Source: Afipia sp.
GTDB lineage: Bacteria > Pseudomonadota > Alphaproteobacteria > Rhizobiales > Xanthobacteraceae
Assembly: GCA_017474385.1 (NCBI GenBank)
Contig: JAFVHU010000051.1
Location: 1-57,420 of the forward strand
Direction of reading: 5' to 3'
DNA length: 57,420 nt
The notes below the pieces were generated by a model. The model did no database searches. It was not told the DNA's origin and saw only the letters and a list, made by a program, of their open reading frames with translations. Each line of letters opens with the position of its first letter. Position 1 is the stretch's first letter. The translations under genes and the position numbers were made by a program. Below, one piece after another: positions 1 to 8,690 of the stretch.

Positions 1-20
1 CCGCTGGAAATCCGCATTTT

Positions 21-67
21 CCACCATATTTAGTATTTGATTCAGGTTTCGACACTAATCCTTGACG
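21..67 (+). promoter_or_regulatory. Tandem NrdR-like boxes upstream of nrdJ
   Basis: Two sites resemble the NrdR box (acaCwAtATaTwGtgt). Box 1 at 21-36 matches 12 of 16 positions. Box 2 at 52-67 matches about 10 of 16 (its left half acaCtA is perfect). The boxes start 31 bases apart, which is the three-helical-turn spacing typical of paired NrdR sites. Box 2 overlaps the likely -35 element, so binding would repress. The boxes are seen in the sequence; NrdR control is inferred, because nrdR is not in the window. Confidence 0.6.
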
Positions 68-91
68 TGCCGGATGGAGTCGGCCTAGCTT
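62..91 (+). promoter_or_regulatory. Candidate sigma-70 promoter of nrdJ
   Basis: TTGACG at 62-67 is followed after 17-18 bases by CTAGCT/TAGCTT at 85-91. It coincides with the second NrdR-like box. Transcription from here would give a leader of about 360 bases before nrdJ. This is a match to the consensus only. Confidence 0.4.
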
Positions 92-460
92 TGGGACTGT
101 TCGGCGCGGGGGTTTTCAGTCCCGCCGGGCACCTCCCGAAAAGGGTCGAGAAGGCAGCTCCGTCAGACCGGTCGAGGTCGCGGGACGTGGATTTGTCTGC
201 CCTTTTTTCGGAGCCGGAGAGCCATCCGGGCGTAATGGCAAAACCGCGGCAAACCGCGGCGCAAAAGGCGAGTTTGGGGCGTTCGGGCAAGGCCGGTTTT
301 GGGGACCGGACTTCGCCCACCAGAGTTAACAGGCCGCGGCTTCGGACCCGAATACGGGACGACGTGAACGGCAAGGAACTGCGAACGAACCGGTTCGCAA
401 ATTGAAATCTCCGGCTTACCGTCAAGGGACGGGAGCGCCGGCAAAAGACGGGGCACTACA
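92..460 (+). other. Long non-coding leader of nrdJ
   Basis: About 370 bases without a convincing gene; the open frames on both strands have no ribosome site. It contains a perfect tandem 10-base duplication (AAACCGCGGC at 241-250 and 251-260). I looked for the conserved blocks of a cobalamin riboswitch, which is known upstream of some class II reductases, and did not find the B12 box or the GCCACTG-type block. Confidence 0.4.
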
Positions 461-3400
461 ATGCGCATCGAACGCCGCTACACCAAAGCCGATCAGTCAC
501 CTTACGCCGCGATCGATTTCAGGCTGACGACAAGTGAGATCCGTAACCCCGACGGCTCGGTGGTGTTCCGCCTTGAGAACGTCGAGGTGCCGGAGTTCTG
601 GTCGCAGGTGGCTTCCGACGTTCTCGCGCAGAAATATTTCCGTAAAGCCGGCGTCGCCTCGCGCCTGAAGAAGGTCGAGGAAGAAACCGTCCCGTCATGG
701 CTGTGGCGCTCGGTGCCGGACACCGAAGCCCTCGCAGCGCTGCCCGAATCCGAGCGCATCGGCGGTGAGCATTCCGCCAAGCAGGTGTTCGATCGCCTCG
801 CCGGCTGCTGGACCTACTGGGGCTGGAAGGGCTCGTACTTCTCGTCCGAAGAGGACGCGCGCGCGTTCTATGACGAACTGCGCTTCATGCTCGCCAAGCA
901 GATGGTCGCGCCGAACTCGCCGCAGTGGTTCAACACCGGACTGCACTGGGCCTACGGCGTCGATGGTCCCGGCCAGGGCCACTACTATGTGGACTGGAAG
1001 ACCGGCAAGCTGACCAAATCCAAATCGTCCTACGAGCATCCGCAGCCGCACGCCTGCTTCATCCAGGGCGTGGATGACGATCTCGTCAACGAAGGCGGCA
1101 TCATGGACCTGTGGGTCCGCGAAGCACGCCTGTTCAAGTACGGCTCAGGCACCGGCTCCAACTTCTCGCGCCTGCGCGGCGAAGGCGAAAAGCTCTCCGG
1201 CGGCGGCCGCTCAAGCGGCCTGATGTCCTTCCTCAAGATCGGCGACCGCGCAGCGGGCGCCATCAAGAGCGGCGGCACCACGCGCCGCGCGGCCAAGATG
1301 GTCGTGGTCGACGCCGACCATCCGGATATCGAGACCTATATCGACTGGAAGGTGAAGGAGGAGCAGAAGGTTGCGGCGCTGGTCACCGGCTCCAAGATCA
1401 ACCAGAAGCACCTCAAGGCCGTCATGAAGGCCTGCGTGAACTGCGAAGGTTCAGGCGACGACTGCTTCGATCCTGAAAAGAACCCGGCGCTCCGCCGTGA
1501 GATCAAGTTCGCGCGCCGCGCGCTGGTGCAGGACAATCTCATCAAGCGCGTGATCCAGTTCGCCAAGCAGGGTTACACCGACATCTCGTTCGACACCTAC
1601 GACACCGACTGGGATTCGGAAGCGTATCTCACCGTCGCAGGCCAGAACTCGAACAACTCCGTCTCGCTGAAGGACGATTTCCTGCGCGCGGTGGAAACCG
1701 ATGGCGACTGGAATCTGATCGGCCGCACCAACAAGAAGGTGACCAAGACGCTGAAGGCCCGCGATCTGTGGGAAAAGATCGGTTACGCCGCCTGGGCCTC
1801 GGCCGATCCCGGCCTGCACTACAACACCACCATGAACGACTGGCACACCTGCAAGGCCAGCGGCGACATCCGCGCATCCAATCCGTGCTCGGAATACATG
1901 TTCCTCGACGACACGGCGTGCAACCTCGCCTCCGCCAACCTGCTGACCTTCTACGACACGCAGACCCGCCGCTTCGACATCGAAGCCTATGAGCATCTGT
2001 GCCGTCTGTGGACCGTGGTGCTCGAAATCTCGGTGATGATGGCGCAGTTCCCGTCCAAGCCGATCGCCGAACTCTCCTACGAGTACCGCACCCTCGGCCT
2101 CGGCTATGCCAACATCGGCGGCCTCTTGATGACCATGGGTCTGTCGTATGACTCGAAGGAAGGCCGCGCGCTGTGCGGCGCCCTCACCGCAGTCATGACC
2201 GGCACCAGCTACGCCACCTCCGCCGAGATGGCGAAGGAGCTTGGCCCCTTCCCCGGCTACAAGAAGAACGCCGCGCACATGCTGCGCGTGATCCGCAACC
2301 ATCGCCGCGCCGCCCATGGCCACTCCAACGGCTATGAAGCGCTCGCTGTGAACCCCGTGCCGCTCGATCACGCGAGCTGCCCGCAGGGCGACATCGTCAC
2401 CCGCGCGAAGTTCGTCTGGGATCAGGCGCTCGAGCTCGGCGAACAGCACGGCTACCGCAACGCGCAGACCACCGTGGTCGCGCCGACCGGCACCATTGGC
2501 CTTGTGATGGATTGCGACACCACCGGCATCGAGCCGGACTTCGCGCTGGTGAAATTCAAGAAGCTCGCCGGCGGCGGCTACTGGAAGATCATCAACCGCG
2601 CCGTGCCGGAAGCGCTGCGCGCGCTCGGCTATCCCGAGAACGAGATCGCCGAGATCGAAGCCTACGCTGTCGGCCACGGCTCGCTCGGCCAGTCGCCCGG
2701 CGTCAACGTCTCGACCTTGAAAGCCAAGGGCTTCACCGATGAGGCGATCAAGAAGGCCGAAGCGGCGCTGCCGACCGCCTTCGACATCAAGTTCGCCTTC
2801 AACAAGTGGACCTTCGGCGAAGATTTTCTGCGCGACACCCTCAAGCTCGATCCGGAAGCCATCGCGGCCCCCGGCTTCGACCTGCTCAGCGCGCTCGGCT
2901 TCTCCAAGCGCGAGATCGAAGCCGCCAACATCCACATCTGCGGCGCGATGACCGTGGAAGGCGCGCCCTTCCTGAAGGCCGAGCACTACTCGGTGTTCGA
3001 TTGCGCCAATCCCTGCGGCAAGATCGGCAAGCGTTATCTCTCGGTGGAAAGCCACATCCGCATGATGGCGGCGTCGCAGCCCTTCATCTCGGGTGCGATC
3101 TCCAAGACCATCAACATGCCGAACGACGCCACGGTGGAGGATTGCAAATCCGCTTACCTGCTGTCGTGGAAGCTTGCGCTCAAGGCCAACGCACTCTATC
3201 GCGACGGCTCGAAGCTTTCGCAGCCGCTGAACTCGCAGCTCATCAGCGATGATGAGGACGAGGACGATGCGGTCCAAGATTCTGTGAGCGCGTTCTACGA
3301 CAAGCCGATGGCGGCACGCACCACCCAGGTCTCGGAGAAGATCGTCGAGAAGCTGGTCGAGCGTATCATCGTGATGCGCGAGCGCGAGAAGATGCCGGAT

Positions 3401-4255
3401 CGCCGCAAGGGCTACACCCAGAAGGCTGTGGTCGGCGGGCACAAGGTTTATCTCCGCACCGGCGAATACGATGACGGCCGCCTCGGCGAGATCTTCATCG
3501 ACATGCACAAGGAAGGCGCGGCGCTCCGCTCCTTCATCAACAACTTCGCCATCGCCGTCTCGCTGGGCCTCCAGTACGGCGTGCCGCTGGAAGAGTATGT
3601 CGACGCCTTCACCTTCACCCGCTTCGAGCCCGCGGGCCCGGTGCAGGGCAACGACTCGATCAAGTTCGCGACCTCGATCCTCGATTACGTGTTCCGCGAA
3701 CTCGCAGTGTCCTACCAGTCGCGCTTCGATCTCGCCCACGTCGATCCGAGCGAGACCGGCTTCGACGCGCTCGGCAAGGGCGTCGAGGAAGGCAAGTCGC
3801 CGGATGCGTCGAACTCCTCGAAGTATCTGTCGAAGGGCCTCACCCGCTCGCGCACCGACAAGCTCGTTGTCATGCAGGGCGGCGCTGCCGACGCGCAGGC
3901 CTCCAGCAACGTCACGTCGATTGCGTCCGCCGGCGCGACGGCTTCTTCTCCCTCCCCCCTTGGTGGGGAGGGTGGCGCGCGCAGCGCGCCGGGTGGGGGG
4001 GCAAGCGCCCTCACCGCGCTCAAGACCGCAGAGCCCGAGCGCGAACTGTCGCCGACGGAAAAGCTGGAAGCGCAGCAGTGGAGCAAAGCCGGTTCAGCCG
4101 CACAGGCCGCACCGACCAAGGCCGAGCGCCGCGCAGAAGCCAAGGCTCGCGGCTATGAGGGCGACATGTGCACCGAGTGCTCGAACTTCACGCTGGTGCG
4201 GAATGGCACGTGCATGAAGTGCGACACGTGCGGCTCAACGACGGGATGTTCGTGA
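461..4255 (+). CDS. nrdJ: Adenosylcobalamin-dependent class II ribonucleoside-diphosphate reductase
   Basis: Reduces ribonucleotides to deoxyribonucleotides with a radical generated from adenosylcobalamin, without oxygen, in the cytoplasm. The 1264 residues match the long alphaproteobacterial form. Visible elements are Cys199 (motif HACFIQG), the NPCSE loop with Cys476, and Cys487 in TACNLAS; the last two are 11 apart, as in the Thermotoga enzyme. The C-terminus is a Cys-rich zinc-ribbon/redox tail ([14 protein letters not shown]). A Gly/Ser/Pro-rich linker at residues 1161-1184 is encoded by a palindromic repeat inserted in frame. The start fits the usual N-terminus (MRIERR, then [15 protein letters not shown]). 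It is a single gene with its own promoter and terminator. Confidence 0.96.
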   Translation: MRIERRYTKADQSPYAAIDFRLTTSEIRNPDGSVVFRLENVEVPEFWSQVASDVLAQKYFRKAGVASRLKKVEEETVPSWLWRSVPDTEALAALPESERIGGEHSAKQVFDRLAGCWTYWGWKGSYFSSEEDARAFYDELRFMLAKQMVAPNSPQWFNTGLHWAYGVDGPGQGHYYVDWKTGKLTKSKSSYEHPQPHACFIQGVDDDLVNEGGIMDLWVREARLFKYGSGTGSNFSRLRGEGEKLSGGGRSSGLMSFLKIGDRAAGAIKSGGTTRRAAKMVVVDADHPDIETYIDWKVKEEQKVAALVTGSKINQKHLKAVMKACVNCEGSGDDCFDPEKNPALRREIKFARRALVQDNLIKRVIQFAKQGYTDISFDTYDTDWDSEAYLTVAGQNSNNSVSLKDDFLRAVETDGDWNLIGRTNKKVTKTLKARDLWEKIGYAAWASADPGLHYNTTMNDWHTCKASGDIRASNPCSEYMFLDDTACNLASANLLTFYDTQTRRFDIEAYEHLCRLWTVVLEISVMMAQFPSKPIAELSYEYRTLGLGYANIGGLLMTMGLSYDSKEGRALCGALTAVMTGTSYATSAEMAKELGPFPGYKKNAAHMLRVIRNHRRAAHGHSNGYEALAVNPVPLDHASCPQGDIVTRAKFVWDQALELGEQHGYRNAQTTVVAPTGTIGLVMDCDTTGIEPDFALVKFKKLAGGGYWKIINRAVPEALRALGYPENEIAEIEAYAVGHGSLGQSPGVNVSTLKAKGFTDEAIKKAEAALPTAFDIKFAFNKWTFGEDFLRDTLKLDPEAIAAPGFDLLSALGFSKREIEAANIHICGAMTVEGAPFLKAEHYSVFDCANPCGKIGKRYLSVESHIRMMAASQPFISGAISKTINMPNDATVEDCKSAYLLSWKLALKANALYRDGSKLSQPLNSQLISDDEDEDDAVQDSVSAFYDKPMAARTTQVSEKIVEKLVERIIVMREREKMPDRRKGYTQKAVVGGHKVYLRTGEYDDGRLGEIFIDMHKEGAALRSFINNFAIAVSLGLQYGVPLEEYVDAFTFTRFEPAGPVQGNDSIKFATSILDYVFRELAVSYQSRFDLAHVDPSETGFDALGKGVEEGKSPDASNSSKYLSKGLTRSRTDKLVVMQGGAADAQASSNVTSIASAGATASSPSPLGGEGGARSAPGGGASALTALKTAEPERELSPTEKLEAQQWSKAGSAAQAAPTKAERRAEAKARGYEGDMCTECSNFTLVRNGTCMKCDTCGSTTGCS
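3948..4001 (+). repeat. In-frame palindromic repeat inside nrdJ
   Basis: Two adjacent hairpins. CCCTCCCC (3950-3957) pairs with GGGGAGGG (3965-3972), and GGCGCGC (3974-3980) pairs with GCGCGCC (3984-3990); a G-rich run follows. This type of sequence is common between genes in bradyrhizobia (from memory). Here it is read as [18 protein letters not shown] within the linker before the C-terminal zinc ribbon. Confidence 0.75.
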
Positions 4256-4283
4256 GGATCAGCTACTTAGTTCAAAAATCAAG

Positions 4284-4313
4284 AAGCCGCTTGAAAGAGC
4301 GGCTTTTTCTTTT
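4284..4313 (+). terminator. Rho-independent terminator of nrdJ
   Basis: Perfect 8-bp stem AAGCCGCT / AGCGGCTT around a TGAAAG loop, followed by TTTCTTTT. It lies 28 bases after the nrdJ stop and before the DUF4062 gene, so the two genes are separate transcription units. Confidence 0.85.
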
Positions 4314-4331
4314 GAGAGCATAAGGCGTGAA

Positions 4332-5357
4332 ATGGAAAAAGTCTTTCAAGTATTTGTTAGCTCCACTTTTTCGGACTTGGCCGACGAGCGGCGCCAAGTA
4401 ACGAACACTCTTGCGAAGGCAGGATACATCGCGGCAGGAATGGAGCTGTTTCCTGCCACCGATCAGCAACAACTTGATTTTATCAAGAGAGTCATTGATC
4501 GCAGCGATTATTATGTTGTCATTGTGGCAGGAAGATACGGCTCTTTAGCCGATGATAAACTGAGCTATACAGAACATGAATATGAGTACGCGCGATCAAA
4601 AGGAATCCCAGTTCTGGCTTTTCTCCATGGCGACACTGATAAAATCGAAATAGGAAAGACAGACAAAGATCCAAAAAAAGCAAAGAATCTCGAACTCTTT
4701 CGAACAAAGCTTAGTACAGGCAGATTAGTCGATTTTTGGACCTCACCGCAGGATTTGTGCACCAAGGTTTTAACAGCAGTAGTTCAAACGACTAATTTAT
4801 TCCCCCGAACTGGCTGGGTTCGCGGAGACCAGGCAATCGATCCGAAATTATTGCAAGAGCTCGAACGAACCCGGATTGAGAATGAACAATTGAAGGTTCT
4901 TTTGGCTGAGACCCGCGATGGAAGAGTAATATTTCCCGACGATATTTCAGGCCCAGACGAAATCATTGCCCTCAAAATCTATGACGGGCATGAACGGAAA
5001 ATCGTCGGCGAATTGCTGATCTCATTCAAAGAAATATTCGTGAGTCTCTTTGAAATGTTTGTCCAACAGAATTCAGAGTCAGAGATATGCAGGCACATAG
5101 GAGAGATGTGGTGCAACAAGCACAATGTGAAGCGAAAGCCGGGGACGTATGCTAACCATACCTTAACGTCCGAGCATTGCATCGATCTACGCTCTCATCT
5201 TGAAGCACTAGGGCTAATTCAATCAACTGGTCGTACGCGTCAGTATGAAATGTTTGGCACGTTACGCACCGAAACATTCTTAACTTGGTCAATCTCAGAA
5301 CGGGGCAGAAAGTATATGGCCAGCCTAAGAGCGATGAAACGGAGCGAAACAACATAG
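4332..5357 (+). CDS. DUF4062 domain protein, probably horizontally acquired
   Basis: 341 residues. The N-terminal ~110 residues carry the DUF4062 signature: a beta strand followed by FVSSTFSDLADERR, then GMELFPA, YYVVIVAGRYGS and YTEHEYEYA. This domain is often the N-terminal module of STAND/NLR-like proteins. Here no NTPase follows. A short helical stretch (about 170-200) leads to a C-terminal region with a winged-helix look (about 250-335). Three sampled 60-base lines give 38-43% GC, against 67% for a sampled nrdJ line. AAGG precedes the ATG by six bases. It is isolated between the nrdJ terminator and a repeat, with no restriction, toxin or nuclease partner. A defence role is speculation. 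Confidence 0.75.
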   Translation: MEKVFQVFVSSTFSDLADERRQVTNTLAKAGYIAAGMELFPATDQQQLDFIKRVIDRSDYYVVIVAGRYGSLADDKLSYTEHEYEYARSKGIPVLAFLHGDTDKIEIGKTDKDPKKAKNLELFRTKLSTGRLVDFWTSPQDLCTKVLTAVVQTTNLFPRTGWVRGDQAIDPKLLQELERTRIENEQLKVLLAETRDGRVIFPDDISGPDEIIALKIYDGHERKIVGELLISFKEIFVSLFEMFVQQNSESEICRHIGEMWCNKHNVKRKPGTYANHTLTSEHCIDLRSHLEALGLIQSTGRTRQYEMFGTLRTETFLTWSISERGRKYMASLRAMKRSETT

Positions 5358-5441
5358 CAAGCGAATTTCAATTCATGGACGCATCCGCCATTCGAAAAAT
5401 CTTGTCAGATTTTCCCTCGAACAACTCCAGTTTCAGCAAAC

Positions 5442-5524
5442 GTAGCCCGGATGGAGCGTAGCGAAATCCGGGGATGATCACATTGCGCGCAACCCCGCAT
5501 TGCGCTTCGCTTCATGCGGGCGAC
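5442..5524. repeat. REPIN-like inverted hairpin pair (copy 1)
   Basis: GTAG is followed by hairpin CCCGGAT/ATCCGGG (5446-5472) with a 13-base loop. After a 21-base spacer comes hairpin CCCGCAT/ATGCGGG (5494-5520), then CGAC where copy 2 has CTAC. A GTAG foot, hairpin, spacer, inverted hairpin and CTAC foot is the layout of REP doublets (REPINs). Confidence 0.7.
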
Positions 5525-5630
5525 AGACACTGTCCGGCTCCCTCATTTTGTAGTGGCGGTGTCATCGCGCGCGGTTAAAGTCCGGATATTGCAAGCCAGT
5601 TAGGATTAATTCATTTCCGGGAGAACCATT

Positions 5631-5882
5631 GTGACCAAAATCGTTTCCGCGACTGCCCTCGCCTTTATGCTTGCCCTGACGCTGTTCGCGCCTGCTGAGG
5701 CCGCAACATGCAGCGGTTCGTTCAACACCTGTGTTTCGCGCTGCAAGACCAAGTATGCCGCCGACAAGAGCTGCGTGTCGGATCACTGCTCGCCGAAGCT
5801 GGCGACCTGCAAGACCTCCGGCTGCTGGCAGCAGGGCGGCGATTTCGGCAACGTGCTGACCTGCAATCTCGACAAGCGTTGA
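5631..5882 (+). CDS. Small Cys-rich secreted protein
   Basis: 83 residues from a GTG start preceded by GGGAGA. An N-terminal signal peptide ends near PAEA-AT. The mature part is rich in Cys (CSGSFNTCVSRC, CVSDHC, later CKTSGC and a Cys near the end), suggesting a disulfide-stabilised periplasmic or exported peptide. No named family is recognised. The spacing C-x-CVxxC-x-C-x-C resembles the protein at 9170-9370. Function unknown. Confidence 0.75.
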   Translation: MTKIVSATALAFMLALTLFAPAEAATCSGSFNTCVSRCKTKYAADKSCVSDHCSPKLATCKTSGCWQQGGDFGNVLTCNLDKR

Positions 5883-5914
5883 GCTTTTTTGAACCCGCAG
5901 CCGCAACCACGCTC

Positions 5915-5934
5915 GAGCGTAGCGAAATCCGGGA
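5915..5934. repeat. Partial REPIN-like half element
   Basis: The 20 bases match the right part of the first hairpin of the repeat at 5442-5524 (GCGTAGCGAAATCCGGG). The left stem and the partner hairpin are missing, so it is a decayed fragment. Confidence 0.55.
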
Positions 5935-5956
5935 CCGCACCATCTGCCGAAGTGGC

Positions 5957-6379
5957 CTATTCCCGGCCGCGCTTCACAAGCATCTCTGCCAACAAACTCT
6001 TCATGTGCTGAAACAGATCGATGTGCCGCCCGTGCGTTGCCGGCTGAAGACCGTGGCCGACGATTCGTGCGAACAACGGTATCGTCGGCCCTATCAGCGT
6101 CGATGGCTCCGCCGCAGACTCGGATTGCATCAGTTTCGCGTTCATCAGACACGCCGATGAATTCGGCTGACCCGGCGCCGGCGGCTCACCTTCCGCGCCG
6201 GTGTCAGGCGCGCGCGCCGGACCCTCGATGCACGAGTCAAAGTTGAACAGCTCCTGTTCCTCTCTGACGGCTGCGATGACATCGATCCAGCACTGCTGGA
6301 GCGGCGCTTCCTTGTCCGTTGCCGGCTCTGCATTTTCAAGACGGTCGTCAATGGTTGGACTGGGGGCTGACTCGCTCAT
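5957..6379 (-). CDS. Hypothetical protein
   Basis: 140 residues starting at MSESAPSP, chosen because AGGGG lies eight bases before this ATG. Acidic and Pro/Ala-rich in the N-terminal half, with two short helical stretches: WIDVIAAVREEQELFNF around residue 32, and a C-terminal LFQHMKSLLAEMLVK. No signal peptide or membrane segment. I do not recognise the family. Confidence 0.55.
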   Translation of the reverse strand: MSESAPSPTIDDRLENAEPATDKEAPLQQCWIDVIAAVREEQELFNFDSCIEGPARAPDTGAEGEPPAPGQPNSSACLMNAKLMQSESAAEPSTLIGPTIPLFARIVGHGLQPATHGRHIDLFQHMKSLLAEMLVKRGRE

Positions 6380-6458
6380 GTGCTGTCCCCTTTTGCTGTG
6401 AACGATAACCAACGCTGTCCGTGTCCTTAAACTTCCAATGACATTCCAGTTGTCCCGA

Positions 6459-6560
6459 TCAGCGCCAGTAGAAAACGACTCCCGCGATAAACAGGAGGGA
6501 CGTAATCGCTACGATTTGCGCAAACACGTCCGAGGCCGCCCGCCTCGTGGCTTCCTTCAT
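6459..6560 (-). CDS. 33-residue single-pass membrane peptide
   Basis: MKEATRRAASDV is followed by one hydrophobic segment (IVAITSLLFIAGVVF) and the end YWR. The start is set by a very strong GGGGAGGG ribosome site four bases upstream. The charged N-terminus predicts an inner-membrane peptide with N-in topology. It is too short for most gene finders. Function unknown. Confidence 0.6.
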   Translation of the reverse strand: MKEATRRAASDVFAQIVAITSLLFIAGVVFYWR

Positions 6561-6847
6561 GCTCCCTCCCCGGACTTGGACACAAGATCCTGGACATGAG
6601 TCATCCTCGACCGCGAAGGCCGACGACCTGGCATTTCCTGATGCAGAACCTCCCGGGGATATTCGCTTTGACGGGCCCCCCCGGCGAATATCGACTCGAC
6701 CAAAGTCGAACATTAATGCGGCGGTATTTAGCCAGCGTCGCCCGCACGTCAGCATCGGCATCCGATGAAAGATACCCGGTTCACACCCCCGGATCGTGCT
6801 ACGCTCCTGCAGGGCACCGGCATCTCATGCCTGAAAGGATGATCCCC

Positions 6848-7132
6848 ATGGCACTCACCTTCCTTCGCGCCCAGGGTCACGATTACCAGACCGGCACGTT
6901 CCTGTTCTTCATGGCTGACGGCGCAACCGAGATTCAGTGCGGCGTCTCCGACTCGGCGATGGACGACGCGGAAAAGGCGCGCAATGTCCGCGAAAGCCAG
7001 CGCGGCGACCAGTTCGCGCGTCTGCAGGACCGCATCACGACATGCGCCGCGCAGAAATACAGCGACGGCCATCTGGAGGCAGGTCCCTCGCGCATCCTCG
7101 TGCGCTCGATCGACCTCACGCCGCGCAGATAA
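6848..7132 (+). CDS. DUF1488 family protein
   Basis: 94 residues. The pattern MALTFLRAQG, FLFFMADGATEIQCGVSDSAMDD fits the small DUF1488 family, common in rhizobia and of unknown function. AAAGGA lies about nine bases before the chosen ATG; an in-frame ATG nine bases upstream is possible. Cytoplasmic by sequence. Followed after 24 bases by a small membrane protein on the same strand. Confidence 0.6.
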   Translation: MALTFLRAQGHDYQTGTFLFFMADGATEIQCGVSDSAMDDAEKARNVRESQRGDQFARLQDRITTCAAQKYSDGHLEAGPSRILVRSIDLTPRR

Positions 7133-7156
7133 CAGCAGCTTCCCCTGCCCGCCCCC

Positions 7157-7423
7157 ATGCCCCTGCTCGCCATCACCGTGCTCTGCGCCGCCGCCGTTCT
7201 TGGTGCATGGTTCATCGTCGGCGAGATCGTCTCGGGCCAGACCTCGACCAAAGCCAAATCCAGCATCAGCCGCGCCGACAATCCCGGCGGTTTCTGGCTC
7301 ACTATTATGATCAAGGCCGCGTTCGTCGTTTTCGCCGTCGCCGTCCTGCTACATGCATTGGGATTGACCGGCGATCCGATCGTCTGGCTGCGCGAGACCT
7401 TTCCGGCGTTCGTCCGCCGCTGA
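7157..7423 (+). CDS. Small membrane protein
   Basis: 88 residues with an N-terminal hydrophobic segment (LLAITVLCAAAVLGAWFIV) and a second one (IMIKAAFVVFAVAVLLHALGL), separated by a polar loop rich in Ser/Thr/Lys. Probably two-pass. No clear Shine-Dalgarno at the ATG. Possibly co-transcribed with the DUF1488 gene. Family not recognised. Confidence 0.6.
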   Translation: MPLLAITVLCAAAVLGAWFIVGEIVSGQTSTKAKSSISRADNPGGFWLTIMIKAAFVVFAVAVLLHALGLTGDPIVWLRETFPAFVRR

Positions 7424-7613
7424 CGTCGCGCATTGATGGCGTCATATGCAATGTCGCAGCGTCACGGCGCCTTGGCGCACCTTTCCACCCTGCTCCCGTT
7501 TGATGTAGGATTCGCTGCCTGCCCGCGCGACAAACGCGGCGCGGGAAGAAGAACAATAAATCAAAAGCTGCGGCTCGTCAGAAAGCCGCGCAATGGGTAA
7601 GGAAAACGCTGAA

Positions 7614-8594
7614 ATGAAATCCCTCGTCCGCGCGCTGGGTGCGCTTGTCGTCATCTCCGCCGCGACCAGTGGCGCATCGGCACAAACATCCACTCAGGGC
7701 TGGCCGAACCGGCCGATCCGCATGGTCGTGCCCTACACGCCGGGCGGCTACACCGACATGATGGCGCGTCTTGTCTCGGAGAAGATCGCGGCCTCGCTCG
7801 GGCAGAGCATCGTCATCGAAAACAAGCCCGGCGCCAACGCCGCCATCGGTACCGATACGATCGCCAAGGCGGCGCCCGACGGCTACACCTTCGGCACCGT
7901 GATCGCGGCGCATTCGGTCAATGCGACGCTCAAGGCGAACCTGCCCTACAACACGGAAAAGGATTTCACCTACGTCTCGCTGATGAGCGTCGCGCCGCTG
8001 ATCATTGTCGCGACGCCTTCGCTGCCCGCGAAGAACATGCAGGAGCTCATCGCGCTGGCCAAGGCGAAGCCGGGCCAGCTCAATTTCGCGTCGAGCGGCA
8101 TCGGCTCCGCGGCGCACCTGACCATGGAAATGCTCAAAAGCCGCGAAGGCATCAATCTTCAGCACGTTCCTTACAAGGGCACCGCAGGCGCGCTGCAGGA
8201 TCTGGTGGGCGGCCAGATCAACGTGATGTTCGATATCATCGGGCCGCTGATGGAGCAGGTGCGCGCCGGCAATGCGAAGGCACTCGGCGTGGCCGCGAAG
8301 GAGCGCGTTCCGGCGGCCGGCGATACGCCGACGCTGATCGAGCAAGGCGTGAAGGATTTCGCCTCCGGGACCTGGGCGGGCATCATCGCGCCTGCGGGCA
8401 CGCCGAAGGAGATCGTCGACCGCATGGCGGCCGAGGCGAAGAAGGCCCTCGCCGATCCCGAGCTGAAGAAGAAGCTTGAGCAGCAGGGCATCGTCGCCAT
8501 GGGCACCACGCCGGAGGAATTCAAGACGTTCGTCGGCGAGGAGATCGCGCGCTGGAAGCAGGTCATCACCGCGGCGGACATCAAGGTCGAATAG
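7614..8594 (+). CDS. Tripartite tricarboxylate transporter (TctC/Bug) substrate-binding protein
   Basis: Periplasmic receptor of the TTT family, binding a carboxylate or related small molecule. 326 residues. The start at MKSLVRALG is chosen for AAGGAAAA upstream; a signal peptide ends at GASA-QT. Family hallmarks are WPNRPIRMVVPYTPGG (first ligand loop), IENKPGANAAIG, FASSGIGSAAHLTMEMLK and a C-terminal domain ending in WKQVITAADIKVE. No TctA/TctB membrane genes are nearby, so it is an orphan receptor, as is usual for Bug proteins. The ligand cannot be read from the sequence. Confidence 0.9.
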   Translation: MKSLVRALGALVVISAATSGASAQTSTQGWPNRPIRMVVPYTPGGYTDMMARLVSEKIAASLGQSIVIENKPGANAAIGTDTIAKAAPDGYTFGTVIAAHSVNATLKANLPYNTEKDFTYVSLMSVAPLIIVATPSLPAKNMQELIALAKAKPGQLNFASSGIGSAAHLTMEMLKSREGINLQHVPYKGTAGALQDLVGGQINVMFDIIGPLMEQVRAGNAKALGVAAKERVPAAGDTPTLIEQGVKDFASGTWAGIIAPAGTPKEIVDRMAAEAKKALADPELKKKLEQQGIVAMGTTPEEFKTFVGEEIARWKQVITAADIKVE

Positions 8595-8599
8595 CCACC

Positions 8600-8676
8600 G
8601 TAGCCCGGATGGAGTGCAGCGAAATCCGGGACTGCCCAACCTCCTCCCGCATTGCGCTTCGCTCCATGCGAGCTAC
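8600..8676. repeat. REPIN-like inverted hairpin pair (copy 2)
   Basis: GTAG, hairpin CCCGGAT/ATCCGGG (8604-8630), 15-base spacer, hairpin CCCGCAT/ATGCGAG (8646-8672, one mismatch), then CTAC. It lies between convergent genes. Same layout as copy 1, with a shorter spacer. Confidence 0.75.
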
Positions 8677-8690
8677 GGCCTCAAGGCTCC

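Noticed and set aside
92-460. Cobalamin riboswitch before nrdJ
   Set aside because: Expected from biology, but neither the B12 box nor the other conserved blocks could be found by eye.
1451-3739. Long open frame (762 codons) on the strand opposite nrdJ
   Set aside because: It mirrors nrdJ codon structure, has no ribosome site or known domain, and its product is low-complexity. It is a shadow due to GC-rich third positions. The same holds for the long frames opposite the RND pump (26124-28040) and maeB (44254-46653).
4332-5357. A multi-gene antiphage system around the DUF4062 gene
   Set aside because: No nuclease, NTPase, toxin or restriction gene is adjacent; only a single gene of foreign composition is supported.
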